A DNA stretch of 64,000 nucleotides. Source: Schizochytrium sp. TIO01. Lineage: Eukaryota; Sar; Bigyra; Thraustochytrida; Thraustochytriidae. The notes below the pieces were generated by a model. That model searched no databases, was not told where the DNA came from, and worked only from the letters and a program-made list of their open reading frames with translations. Shown here piece after piece: positions 48,983-61,100 of the stretch (position 1 is the first letter of the stretch; every line of letters begins with the position of its first letter). The translations under genes and the position numbers were made by a program. The stretch is taken from contig SMSO01000035.1 of the NCBI GenBank assembly GCA_004764695.1, positions 1,796,001 to 1,860,000 on the forward strand, in the 5' to 3' direction.

Positions 48983-49801
48983 ATGATGCGAAAGGTTGAG
49001 CGATGTTTACAAAGCAGTGGTCGTGAGCAAAGGATTTGTGCTGATGATACCAAGTCTGGCTCCGCGCACACAAAGATTATATCACGAAAAGGTGTCTCAC
49101 TGACTAGATATTGTGCTCAGCATGACAAAGATGGGGCGAGGCAGGATAAATCTCGACGTCGAAAAAGGCGCACCTCGGCGTGGCAACAACACCAAGACCA
49201 AATATGCAAGCCACCAAATGATCCCGAACTCCATGTAGACCGCTTGTTTCCTCCGTCTATCATGGATAGGCCAGTGACTGCTGCTAAATTTGCACAGGTA
49301 ATGGAAGGCTTAGCAAAGGCTGGTCTCGCATCTCGAAAGCAGTCAACAAGTACTTTAAAGCTGAAACGTGACCTCTCAATTGCTGATGATATATGGAGGC
49401 AAAGGCCATTTTCCAAGGATTTAGCCTCTCAACAACGCGATGAACAATTGTCTGAAAAACAGCAGGGCCGAAATGATCAGCCTCAAAGGAGATCTTTACA
49501 AAACCCAGAGCATCACAGGAGGGCATTGTCAATGGCAGCAGCAAAACAACCAACAGGGTATGGATATGCTCTAAAATCCCAGTGCCACAATTTTAGAATG
49601 CTTTGCCATGACGTTGAGTCCAACGACGACCAGGCTCAATTCGCACAAGCTTTTAAGGACCTCTTTCAACAGGAAACGAGATCAGAAGCACGGATAGAAA
49701 CTTTGGAAACAAAAAGAGCCAAACTCCTCGCATTAATTCGCGAAGTGGAGTCCGCTGAAGAGGTTCCAAGTCATGTAAAGACGTACTTACAGACATTATG
49801 A
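48983..49801 (+). CDS. Unknown basic protein with C-terminal coiled coil
   Basis: 272 residues from ATG 48983. The first ~90 residues are polar, basic (DKSRRRKRRTSAW) and probably disordered. A short conserved-looking stretch follows (FPPSIMDRPVTAAKFAQVME), and the last ~50 residues form a likely coiled coil (FKDLFQQETRSEARIETLET...). An alternative start is the Met of MDRPVTAAKF (~residue 94). No family recognised. It lies in a stretch with CCDC40 and CCDC103; position alone does not prove a ciliary role. Confidence 0.55.
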   Translation: MMRKVERCLQSSGREQRICADDTKSGSAHTKIISRKGVSLTRYCAQHDKDGARQDKSRRRKRRTSAWQQHQDQICKPPNDPELHVDRLFPPSIMDRPVTAAKFAQVMEGLAKAGLASRKQSTSTLKLKRDLSIADDIWRQRPFSKDLASQQRDEQLSEKQQGRNDQPQRRSLQNPEHHRRALSMAAAKQPTGYGYALKSQCHNFRMLCHDVESNDDQAQFAQAFKDLFQQETRSEARIETLETKRAKLLALIREVESAEEVPSHVKTYLQTL

Positions 49802-50009
49802 TTGTCAAATGATCCGCACATAGAATGCGTTAGAATGTCACTTTCGGTACGTGCGTCTGCTATTGATTGTCATGCTATTAGTATAATGTATATTTCTTTT
49901 CTTTTTCTTTTCCTTACTTTATCTAACTTGGTATTGATCTCCCAGGGTCAATGAGAGACAAAAGACTGACACACTAGTCATCGCTAGTGAAGTTATTCAC
50001 GAATCAAGA

Positions 50010-51644
50010 CTACACTCGCTTAATTCGTACATAGAATGCTCCTTGGTAACCCTTGTTATCTTTACCAATCATGTAAGTGTAGCCATGATTATCAAGATAT
50101 TCACGAACTAAATCAAACAACTTATACAATCGTTGAGTAGTGTGATGACCTGAGCCAGTTATGACCCAGATATAGCCCGACTGCGGATCATCCTTGTCTT
50201 TATCATACAGTGGTGATGCTAAGAGCATGTGGTCAAGCACAACTTCAAATGTGTAAGCAGACTGAAAGTGAAGATCAATGACTCCCTGATGTTTGTGAAC
50301 ACTGTTTGCTTCCACAAAGCGCTGAAGAGGATCTGGAATATCAAAAGCACCTGAATTCCTGAATGCGGCATCTACCCAAAGTTCCTGAGGGATACGAATC
50401 GTCCGCACAGCTGCCAAACGTTTTACACCATTGTCGGTTTGTTGTTGTTGTTGTTGCTGCTGCTGCTGAGTTTGGGAAGCTGAAGATGCGTTGAGCTTGA
50501 GCCTTTGAGCCATTGTCATTGCAACTTCGTTCACAGAAGCATTTCCTGAAGAAGGTAATAAGTTTGAAGCTTCCGCTGGCGTTGGCATATCGCCTGCCAC
50601 CCAAGGACTTGGGGTCGCAGTAAGTCTTTCTTGACTATTTTGCATGGAACTCCAAGACAAGGTTGTGTTGCTGTCTCTACTTGGACCAGGGGGGTACATA
50701 CTGCTTGCAGAGTCGCTCCATGGTGTTTGATTGCCTGGTTGTCCTTCCATGTCTTGATATGGAGTACCATTTGTCTCCTCATAGCCCTCATCGTTGTAGT
50801 TAGCCACGTAGCTAGCATTGTAGTTTGCTTCATAGCTCGATTCATAGCTTGTATCATAGCCCTGCTGAGACCACCATCCATAGGTTTGTCCGGTGGTTTC
50901 GTCTTGGTCTTGCTGCTGTGAGACTTGTGATGTCGATAATGAAGGGAAGCTCGCTCCAACGTTATTGGTAACACCAGACGATGCTCCAGAAACCTGATTT
51001 TGAGCATATCCAAGTGGAGGATATTGTTGTTGCTGGTCCTCTTGTGAGTGACCCTGTTGCTGGGCTTGCAAGGCCTTCATTTGCTGTTGATGGGCCAACA
51101 GCGCAGCTTCATATGCCTGTTTTTGTCGCTCTTGATTTGCAATTCGCGCTGCGAGGTCATCGTCTGCGACACCATGGCTTGATATAGATAGCTTCGCATC
51201 GCCAGGATGTTTGTATAGACAGCCTTGTGTGCGGCAATGCTCTCCAAATCGGCATGGCTTGGTTGCGAACTTGGCAAGCAAACGTTGCTTTTCATCTGCC
51301 GAGACGTGTTTGTTCCGACATTTGCTACCAAATAGGCAGTTGTCAGTGAGGAAAGGCATACAAACCACATCTTCGTTGACTACATGTTTCGTCGGGTGTC
51401 TATATGCGCATCCCTTGCGTGTACAAGCTGCACCATAGGTGCACATCGGCATTCGCTATGAATATTTTCCATACGTGTTTCAAAATTTGTCAATGAGTAA
51501 ATCCAACAATGACGTATAATATGTGTACTTAGGTGTCAGCTAGACTCGTTCCGATACATCACTCGTGCATGTTTGGTATATCGATCCATAGGCCATCTCA
51601 GTGCCAGTCGAACGAGGACTTACCTGGTCTCGTTTTGGGCCCAT
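50010..51644 (-). CDS. CCCH zinc-finger protein with C-terminal Smr-like domain, probable 2 exons
   Basis: The main exon (51455-50010) encodes three CCCH fingers at the N-terminus: CTYGAACTRKGCAYRH (C-x5-C-x4-C-x3-H), CMPFLTDNCLFGSKCRNKH (C-x7-C-x5-C-x3-H) and CRFGEHCRTQGCLYKH (C-x5-C-x4-C-x3-H). A long Gln/Tyr/Ser-rich linker follows, then an Smr-like domain (VIDLHFQSAYTFEVVLDHML; VITGSGHHTTQ). CCCH fingers bind RNA; Smr domains are often RNA endonucleases or RNA-binding. Upstream, ATG 51644 opens a seven-codon exon ending CAG/GTAAGT (51624/51623); the acceptor ATTCATAG ends at 51456 and joins in phase 0 (MGPKRDQ-RMPMCTY), giving 488 residues. Without it, translation from 51452 gives 480. 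The protein is probably post-transcriptional in function. Confidence 0.85.
51456..51623 (-). other. Probable 168-nt intron of the CCCH/Smr gene
   Basis: Perfect donor CAG/GTAAGT at 51623 and acceptor CATAG ending at 51456, three bases before the internal ATG. The preceding frame ATG GGC CCA AAA CGA GAC CAG reads in phase 0 into the finger domain. The pyrimidine tract is weak, so this rests mainly on donor and phase. Confidence 0.5.
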
Positions 51645-54600
51645 GCCTGTTGAGGTCAAGATTTGAGCGCAAAATCCCCGTCCTCGCCACTTTCTGAACA
51701 GTCAAACTAAGTCAGGTGGACTGGAAGACGCCCAAAGCGTAATGTGGCTTTTATTCCAGAAGGGCTTTCGCACTGCACCTTCGTGGGAGCTCGCAGAGGG
51801 ATTGCTCTGGCAGTTCGCAACTCAACTCTCTTTCTTCATGCCCTATCCTGCTCGTCCTAACCAAGTCGCATTTATTCAGTCCTACCGTATAGTCTAGGTA
51901 ACGAGTAGATAGACGATGTACATTTTCACTTAGGCTTTTCACTTCTGTTTGCTCTCAAAATTAAAAGTTAAAACATTGGAAAGAAATGCTTCTAGCTAAA
52001 AGGTGAGAAGATACTGATGGCTACAGAGCTCCATAGAATTCATGCATCCCTATTTAGCAAACGTGAGATATTGTCCTAATTAGCAGTATGTCAGGCTCTA
52101 GATAAAAATATCCATGTATATCACACATGAAAGATGTTAGCTTTAAGACTCTCGTTGGAAACGAATAACGAATCAAAGCGAAAAAGCTTGAACTTTTGTA
52201 AATTTAAAGGATAGGATAGATTATAATTATGCTTGCGTTTGTCTAAATCCAGCCAAAAGCCATTCACAAATAGTATGACAAGTATTTTATTGAGGTGATT
52301 TAGAAGAAAAAATGACATCTCGCTTACTTTACAAGAGCGTTTGGGTAAAAGAAAGTGCTATGCAAAAAAACTCATTTGAGGTTGCCTAATAACAGTTTGA
52401 ATCTGATTTCATTAACGTTTGTGAAAGCGAGGTACATTGGTTCTAGCCATAAGGCAAGAAAAACTTGAGGGTGTAACCATTGAGACATTAAAAATCTGGC
52501 AGACACGATGACGAACGACTGTGCAGATAAGGAATGTATCACGCTTACGCACTAGCGAGTTTTACACATGGTTGACGAAGTCTTACGATCATGTAGACTA
52601 AAGAACATGTGAAAGTCGGACTATCAATCATTCTTTTGGAGCGCTTTAGTCTCAAGTCAAATTATGTCATGACGGTTTCCTGAAGGAAAAGAAACGATTA
52701 ATTCTAGCAAAGCTGTTTCTGGATTGTAGGGCTTCGTGCAGAAAGAGAAATGATTATATATTAGTAAAGTCTTGATATGAGACTAAGTCTTACGCGACGG
52801 AATTGTACTGATTACAAAAATCACCTGTTCAAGAAATGCTGAAAACTAACTTCTTATCAGCCAGAAGTTGATAAAACCAAGGAGCTTGGAATGCGAATGC
52901 ATAATAAGACTTAAGAAGGCATTGCCTTTTTAAACTCACAGGGTCAGTGATCTGCCGACCTTACAGAGGAACATGGGGTGCTGAGATCTCCAATCGAAGG
53001 AACTAGTGGACAAGACATTGCTAGAGTTCTTGGTGTCCCTTTGTAAAACCCATTAGAAATAAGGTTTACATTAGAGCAAGAATAGGCAGCCAGACTTATG
53101 TGGCTGCTGAAGCCAAGAACTAGAAGTGTGAATACACATCACCGACACCCAAGCTTGGTTTAGCTTGGATCGATGGTTGGAGAAGGTTGGATAAACTAAC
53201 CCCATCAATTATCTCTAACCACATTCAAGAATGTCTTGATCTCCCTAATTACTACATCAATCTATCTGCCCTGGAATTCATTCCTCAGGACAGCAGTTCG
53301 CTAACACTTAAATTAACCTTCTTATAACCTTCATCAAGGTTCTCGCCTTCATCTTTACAGTCAACCTCACGCTAATCATTATCACCTTTCAGCATGGGGT
53401 GAAAGCTGCTTATTCATATTCTAACCAGGTGAGTGAGCCAGATTTTATTTGTATGACACTGAGTCCTAAGGGTTAGGTTCGCGCCTCTCCTCAGCTATGC
53501 ATTCAGGTTTGCTCTCGCATATCCGCTTACTTGGGTTGCGTACTTTCACTCCTGAAATCTCTTGGTGTCACAGCTTGGAATTTTAATAGTCAATGCACAA
53601 CTTTGATAGTTCAGGGCTTATAAGAATACGCCAAAGACTCTATTCATATCTTGTCTACTCGATACTTCGATTGGTATTCTCTAAAAGCAGAACTTATTAA
53701 AAGCTTGACGAAATCTTCCACAGCTTTCTGAATATAACATCCTTCTTCCTGAGGAAGGCAGTATAGGAACGTAATTTGAATTTAAAGGGTCTCAAGTGAT
53801 AGCGTTCGTACTAACTACTTCAAAGGGTACTTGACAACGAAACATCAAGACATTACTTTCGAAAGGTTTCGAACAATTTAGCATACAGCTCAAGGTTATA
53901 GGATCACTAGGCGACTGTGATGGAGTTCTTATAGAATAGTGGTCTTATTTTTGTGTGTGGCTGCCAAAAAAATTCAATCCACAAATTTGCAGATTCGCTT
54001 ACAACAAGTTTTTGTAATCCTGCAGATTAATCTAGTTAATAACAATAAAATCACTAGTTCGATATCGATAAACCGTCGAAGGTCGACAACGCATGATGTG
54101 GTTTATCACGATGAGATGGATTGTCTAAGAGTTAAACTTAGTTCTCAAGTCAGCATTAAATACAAAATTTGGACTTTTGGATTGCAGTATACCACGTTAT
54201 CATGAATAGGGTTGGAATCTCTTCTCGTTTGATGCAACTGCCTAAGAGCTAGATAATTAGGTTTTCAAGATAACTCAGCAGTTCTTTGCTTTGAAAAGGT
54301 TTGAAGATTCTCATTTCAAGCATTGTCTTTTCAGAGGCTTCATAGAACACGACTGGGACTACAAATAATGTGAATAAATTCAATTAAATCTCTCAAGTGG
54401 AGTACCATCAGGATGGCGTAAACTTTCGAATGGTATTATTGTTATAACTACGAGAGTTTTATAGAAATTTGTATCTGGATGTTATTATACATTCTTTTGG
54501 AATTCGTCTAGATTCTCATATAATCAAGATGTCTAATTGTCTATAGCCATAATGATGATGCCCCCCGTTTCCAGACAAGTATCCTTTTCTTTTTAAAAAA

Positions 54601-55300
54601 AGCCAACAATTGTTGATACCTTTTCAACTATGTCACTATTCTGGAACTTTCTTGGTATGAATGGAATGCACTGGGTCCTCACCATCACGCCAGGACTCAC
54701 TAAAGAAACATCTATCGCGCTTGAAAATGGTATCTCTTCACATCTGTTATCTTCAACAACATTCATGGACAGTCGAGCGCGTCATACTAATAAAATACAA
54801 GTGATTTATGCGCAACCTACCTTCAATGCATATGCGGGCCGCAGGAAGAAACGTATATGACAAAACTCAAGAACGTCGATGTTGTCAGAACCTGTCATTA
54901 CGAAACATTCCACTACCTACCATCTGCAAGATTGAATGGGCCTCATTCAACAACATTATCGACCCTTCCTCATGAAAACAAAAGGGGAAGAAGGAATGGG
55001 AAAAATATGTTATTTTATACCAAAAAAGAAGAAAAAATGTAAGCAAGAAATACAGCAAACTAAAACAAACTAAAACAAACTAAAAACAAACTAAAGACAA
55101 ACGAAAACGCAACTTCAATTTCAGGAAACTGAAAGGGCAAAATCAAATGTAGCGCCCTCTGACTTATCCCACGACTTGTAATCGAGACGTCGATCTATCA
55201 TAGGTATAGTTTACTTTAAAATAAATAAATGGTATTAATTGAGTTTTATAAAATAAAATATGGAATGAATTGAACACCTTTTCCTAAGTGTACAAGGAAA
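51645..55300. other. 3.6-kb AT-rich gene desert
   Basis: No frame over about 90 codons and no recognisable motif. One short stretch near 53020-53040 reads GQDIARVLGVP, reminiscent of a helix-turn-helix, but the frame is broken on both sides. Four AAACTAAAACAAACTAAAA units lie at ~55060-55100. Could be decayed transposon sequence, but nothing proves it. Confidence 0.5.
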
Positions 55301-57390
55301 GGAAATGCCGTTGCAGGAAAGGAAAAAAAAAACAACAGAAAAATGGAAATTATGGCAGCATAGTAATTAATGTCCGTTTCTTTTTCTGCAGTTGCTGCAC
55401 GTGCTGCACACGAGCTCTTGTCCAGTCAGTCTGGGACCTCGCTGCGCTCCCGAAGCGCCACGCAGCCATTCGAGCTGAGAAGATTGCCGGAGTGCCACTG
55501 TGCTCATTGGCCCTCCCCCGTGCTGTTGGAACGTCAGTTCGTGAAACGTGTGGCTCTCAAACACAGGTAAGGCATCCAGGCATCCGGGCAGATAGATGCC
55601 TGCGTGCGCCAACCTCGTGCAAGTTGAACCGACCCTAAAGCGGAGCCTGGGCAATGCCGTGAAAGAGCTCAATAACAGGTGAGCCCGCTTCTTCGTTAGC
55701 TCGGCCTCAACAAGTAGGTCATTCCTTCACGCCGAGTATGTAGTAGGTACCTCGTTTTTCGTAATGATCTTTACGGCGGTCGTAGTCATGATGATCTAGC
55801 TAGAGAAGCTAACTTGCTTACAAATTGCACTTCAATGCGGCTCATCGTCTTCGTACAACTTCTGTTTCAGAGCTCGAGGGCCGCCACCATGGTGGCGTGG
55901 AGAATGTAGACTGTAGCTGCGACGATGTCAATACTAGTAGTAGTCTGTCCTCGGTGGGAGCCGCGAAATGCCGCCGGGGTGGGTGCCTGCGTGAGTGCAA
56001 ACTTTCGAAAGAGTGCGCTTTTTGCAAAGTACGAAGATGGAGCAAAACGAAAGCATCAAAGCAGAAGCTGAGACCAACTTCCTTCCCTCTGCCCGAGATT
56101 TACAACAGGCCATTACTTACTGCCCACCATGCGCTTGAAGCTCTCTCGCATCTCATTCACTCACTCATTCACTCGCCTAACATCTCGTGCTCCGCGTAGA
56201 TCGGCAGTTGATGGCGAATGAAGACACCCTGACGCAAATGAAAGGTTCGGGACTTTCAAGTGTGAACCACTAACTTCACTCCTGCAATTCGGAATTTTCG
56301 CTTCAGACCATGATAATAGTAGAACACGTAATTCAAGATGAAGCGTGCGCGAACGCAACTATAAACTCCTCTGACAAGTCGATATGAACACTGCAACCCT
56401 GTCGCTGATGATGTCACCATTCAGTCAAGCTTGATTTGCTCAAAGAAAGCGACGGCTGACTTCTTGCTTAGGCAAGCTACCTAGACATCGCACGAAGCAA
56501 TACAAGGCTCGATCTCATGCAGAGCCCAATTTAACGAGGCACAAACCACGGCGTCGAATGCCTTTGCTTTCTAGCTAGAGAAATAAATGGAAGGCGAAGC
56601 TAAACACCAAAGCTAGCAGCTTTCCCCGCCAGGCTCTCGCTAAGGCTGAGGCTCCCGAACGAACCAGTCATGCCGATAAGCCCCAGGCTGCTGCTTCCTT
56701 ATTCAAGTATGCAGCAGAACCTGACTGAGCAATTTATTGCAAGTAGGTAGGGAGCTACTGCTGCTGTTGCTACTACTACTACTATCTGAAGCGGCGGTTC
56801 TCTTCGAAAGGTTACGTATGTTCTCTTCACTTTCTTCCATTGCGACGACTTGTCTAGCGCTGACTTTGCCTCTTTCTTCTTCTTTTCTTTTTCTACCGTC
56901 GTAAGCATCAATAATGAATGAGCGTGAGGCTTGAGAAAGCTTCCCTTCTATTTGTTTTAAGATACGAGAAGACAGCTCTCTTAATTAATTTAAAAATATT
57001 GTTTTAATTTTAAAACTTACAGCTTAGTTTTGCTTTCCAAACGATATCATTTTGAGTTTAAAAAAATTAACAAAAACATTTAAAAATATTCCTACTTCAA
57101 AAATGTTTTTTTTTTTTTTTTTTTAAATATAAAAATATATAATTAAAAACTTATTAATTAAAAAACATTTTAAAAAGCATTAAAAAGTAATAACTTTAAA
57201 AGATTCGAGGCATTCAAAAAATTATTACAAAAAATATCTTTTGGGTTTAGTCGTATTTGGAAAATCAGATTTGGTGCAGATCGTTACTGTAATCTGTTGT
57301 GAATCAATCGCCTGTACTTCGACTCATGCGAAGCCTGCTCTCCGCTGATTCCAAGCACCAGGCAGCAAAGAAGTCCTCCGTAACGCAGGG
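55301..57390. other. GC-rich islands with splice-like signals, then AT block
   Basis: Island 55392-55566 is bounded by TTTCTTTTTCTGCAG and CACAG/GTAAGG, like an internal exon, and is open in two frames. A following ATG stretch 55596-55678 (MPACANLVQVEPTLKRSLGN...) ends at AACAG/GTGAGC. A Cys-rich open stretch follows at ~55880-56090 (CRRGGCLRECKLSKECAFC). I could not connect these in one consistent phase, so no gene is called. 56940-57240 is very AT-rich with a T run at ~57104-57124. Confidence 0.4.
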
Positions 57391-57828
57391 ATGGCTCGAA
57401 GAACATTTCTTCAGCGTGGATGGATTTGCTCCGTTACGTTGCCCCACCTTGGATGTACCCCTTTGCAGCCGTCCGTGACCTTTCTTGCAAATGCCGTTTC
57501 AAGCTCGCCGTCCTGGGCAGATTTGGATCCTCGCGGCAACCTCAACGCAAGGAATCAGGCAAGAGCCTCGGGCACTGGTCCTCCAGCACCTCGTTTGGCG
57601 GAGACCCAGGAGAACCAGCCAGCGAGCGAGCGACGTGAAGCTCGAGGCCTCATTCTCATTCTCGTTCACCGTGGAATCGTGATTCAAATCAACCCGGTCG
57701 TCTTCGAAATTCCTGCCTCGCATCTCAGCCCCTTTTTTTGCAAGGATGCTCGAGACGAGCACGACTCGCGCGGGGCGCGGTCGCTTTCCATCGCCGCCGC
57801 TGCGCACGAGCGGAGAAAACCCCAGTAA
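57391..57828 (+). CDS. Hypothetical 145-aa ORF
   Basis: An ATG frame of 145 codons in a GC-rich island (starts MARRTFLQRGWICSV). Composition is Ala/Pro/Arg/Ser-rich with a hydrophobic piece (LILILVHRGIVIQI). Other frames across the same island are also open, and no family is recognised. It may be a real lineage-specific gene, an exon, or chance openness in GC-rich DNA. Confidence 0.25.
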   Translation: MARRTFLQRGWICSVTLPHLGCTPLQPSVTFLANAVSSSPSWADLDPRGNLNARNQARASGTGPPAPRLAETQENQPASERREARGLILILVHRGIVIQINPVVFEIPASHLSPFFCKDARDEHDSRGARSLSIAAAAHERRKPQ

Positions 57829-60800
57829 CCGAGGGATGCCTCGAGGAACAGTTCAATGGCTGTGACCTCCGGTGCTGCCATCATACATATCCTCCAAGTT
57901 TTCCAAGTTCTTCAAGTTCTTCTGGGCCTCCGCTCAGCGTCAACTCTTTCTGCTACGGAGGCGAGCGAGCGGACCCTTCTCCTCTCCCTGCTGTCGTGCA
58001 GGCATCTTGAAACCTTCGTGTCCGTGGAGGTCGGGCTCGTCAAGTTGCCTCAAGTTTGATGCCCCGTGCGTGCATCATCGCACAGGACATGCCTTTGGGC
58101 ATCCCCAATACGAAGCTTGTCGCCGTGGTGGCTGCCGCAGTCTTCACCAGTTGCGGCAACCTAGACGAAGATGCTTTCCCTCCAAGGCTGGCTCCAGCGT
58201 GATATGAAATGCAGCGACTTGGACGGGATTCCGTGGATGGATCGAGCATCAGAAAAGGCTCGAGCTGCACGGAAGCACGAATCTGAGACAACCCTTTGCT
58301 GCTCTCGTTCGCAATCGAATGCATTCTCGTGTGTGCAGTCGCATACACGCGTGCATCGCGATGCCATTCTCTGCGTGCCATGTGATTGATTGCGCTTGTG
58401 ATTGTGATTGTGGTTGAGTGTGCTCCTGGGCATGTGCTCCATCGCACGTGCTCCCCTGCGACGCCGGCGCTTTCTGCAATGCAATCCTGCCGCAGTCAGC
58501 ACTCCTTCTTGTGCCAGCGGAGCCCATGGCATGTCAAGCCCAACAGGAGCCGTCGGTCTCCACGCTTGCCAACCTTTCAAGACAAGAGCAGCATTCAATA
58601 ACCCCCACGACGCTTTGCTTCATCTTGAAACTACATTCTCACGTGCACACCTTCAATTCATTCCACCTGCCCCAATCCACAGTCTTTGAGACCTCGCAAT
58701 CATCTCACGATCCAATCACACTCACTCACTCGCTCACTCGCTCGCTCACTCGAATCGACAGATGACTGAATGCAAATGTCTGCCTAGGTAAGCTAGCAAT
58801 GGCGCTCCCAGGGATCCCAACTTTAGGTGTCAATGCGGAGGACAAAGCGAATAACACTCTTCGTCGAATACAATGAGCAGAAAGGACCTGAGGGTGGTGA
58901 AGGCAGGTATAGCTAGCCAGTGCCTAGGGACCGCCGCCTCTGCGAGCTCCTGGTTCTGTCCAACATTGGCAAAAAGCAGCAGCGGCCCGGACAGTGTCGC
59001 ATAGACGCTTCCGGAGGAAACAAAGATGCCGGCTTCGGAAACAGCCACAGACGGGCTGGTCACTTTTGAAAGGACGAAAGGTGTGCGCCAGTCGGCTGAC
59101 TGAAGTAAAGGGAGCGCCAGCCAGAGCGGACCTTAGCTGAGGAGGAGACGGGAGAGGGGCAATGCGGCCGATTGCGGAAAGCTTTACAGAATTGTGAAAG
59201 AACTTGGAGACAGCGAGATAAACTAGCTAGCTAGCTGGCTAGCTAGCTAGCTATAGCTGGCTGCTTACTCGTTGACGCGAGCAGACCAGGTCTCTTCCCA
59301 CAGGCCTGGATGTGCTGCATGCAGGTGAGTGATTTGGTCGATGCCTCCTTTGGAAGAGATTCATTCCATGGATGGTTCTTGATGAAGTACTGGGTAGGCA
59401 TCTGCCTACCTACCTACCCCTTGGGAACAAGAACGATATTCTGCGGAAAAGGCAGGAAACCTAAAATCCAGAGTAGGTAGGTAGGTAGGTACTTATCTAA
59501 GCCGTCCATCCATCCATCCATCCGTCGACAAATCAACTGTATGCGTAAATGCGAGAATTTCAAGTTCATTCTTAAAATGTTTTGCAAATAGAAGACCCCT
59601 CTTGGCCCACAATTTTAATTGAAAAAGTGATTTGAGGAATTTACGCACGAAGATTTCTTTCTTTCAAATGATTTCAAAGTCTGCGTCAAATTCTGCATTT
59701 TTGGAAAATTGCTATGCAAATTTTACCGGCCTTCTTGCCCTGCGCTAAGCTATTTCGGTAAATTGAAAACCCAGGGAAGGTAGCATTGGCCACTTGTGAG
59801 GGAGGCATTTGCTTGGGTTTTTATCCAACCTACGGATCGGCGGGAATACCTCTGACGTGGGTGAGTGTGGAGAAGGTTCATCAAGAGGAAATCTAGTACT
59901 GTTTAGGGACAGCGATAATTACTACACCAGAGGGTAGGGATGTCTTTTAGACTCAAATGAGAAACTTGAGGGTTATGCCAGAAAGTTGAATGTCGTACCT
60001 GAGAAACGTTCCGTTTGTTCTATCAGCTATGCGATGAAGGCTGAAAATTTGAGGGGTTTCATAATTTGAGCAACTATATTGCGCCTCTCTATTTTTAAAT
60101 GATCAAAAAGGGGCACTGGTCCAGAGACCAAAAGTTATTGCCCAGCAGTTGCGCTCTTTATGACTTTTATTTTTATTTTTTAAATCAAGACAGTAACCTG
60201 ATACGCTTTGACTTAAACTTTCATCCCAACATAAAAGGATTTTGAGGAATACTTCTAACTCGTTTATTTTAAGTCACAGTGAACAACGATTAGAAAGCAA
60301 AGAGTTGATTAAGCAGCCTCATAATTTGAGAAATCGCTAGCTATCGAATTAAACGTCATATCATTAGCGAACATGTGAATGCTCGCAGAATGAGAAGATT
60401 GTTTTTTTCAATGTTACCTTGGAGAGAGAAAGACCTTAAGATGAAAAGGAACAAACGCAGCACGACCTTCGCTTCATTGATTTTGGTTACATTGTAATCT
60501 TGCTATGATGTATAACAGGTTTCGACAGGTGAATAGCTACCCTGTCCTTCTTTCATCTGTTGGGTCTAGTCACGCCAATTGGATACATTTCTTGCAGAAT
60601 AGAAAACGAGAATAAAATTAAGATTCATTTGCGATATGCATGCGCTGACCAGGCTATCTACAGCCCATTCGCCAGGCTACAATCATTGCAACAAAGTTTC
60701 ATGTTGAACCAAACTACTTGAATGACGCTAGGTACCCATTGCGTCATAATATAAACATTTTGATTCCGAATTACAATACTGAGGCCAATCAAAATAATTT

Positions 60801-61100
60801 CTCGTTAATTTGCTTCATTAATTACTGGCTGGGTAATTGGTATGTGCTGCTATGAGGGTACGTTCCTACGATGACATGTGCTTTGATCATTTATTTCACA
60901 GCGTTTACAGCAATGGCAGCTTTTCGTTGGTTCTTTGATATAGAAGAGGAACAGATGAGAGTATTTAGCCTATGAGAGTTTTGGCCTTGAAATAATACGA
61001 ACAGAAAGAAAAGGACAAAGCAATCTTCAAGTGGAATCGCTGCTGTTCCCTGCAGTGAATTCATTTCTTAACTTTCTCGCCACAGCAGAGACACGCCGAA
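57829..61100. other. GC-rich island, then repeat-punctuated AT-rich sequence
   Basis: 57829-58700 has short ATG frames (for example 58059-58202, 47 codons, MPRACIIAQDMPLGIPNTKL...) but also open opposite frames. Donor-like CTAG/GTAAGC (~58789) and GCAG/GTGAGT (~59323) occur after very short possible exons. Simple repeats: CTCACTCG at ~58720-58752, TAGC at ~59222-59263, TACC and GTAG at ~59396-59492, CATC at ~59503-59524. From 59530 to 61080 AT-rich with no frame of note. Confidence 0.45.

Noticed and set aside
53015-53060. GQDIARVLGVP, a helix-turn-helix-like phrase hinting at a transposase
   Set aside because: The frame is interrupted by stops on both sides, and no other transposase motif or inverted repeat was found nearby.
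58161-58598. 145-codon minus-strand frame
   Set aside because: His/Asn/Arg-rich low-complexity translation over a TGATTG repeat and GC-rich island; opposite frames are equally open.
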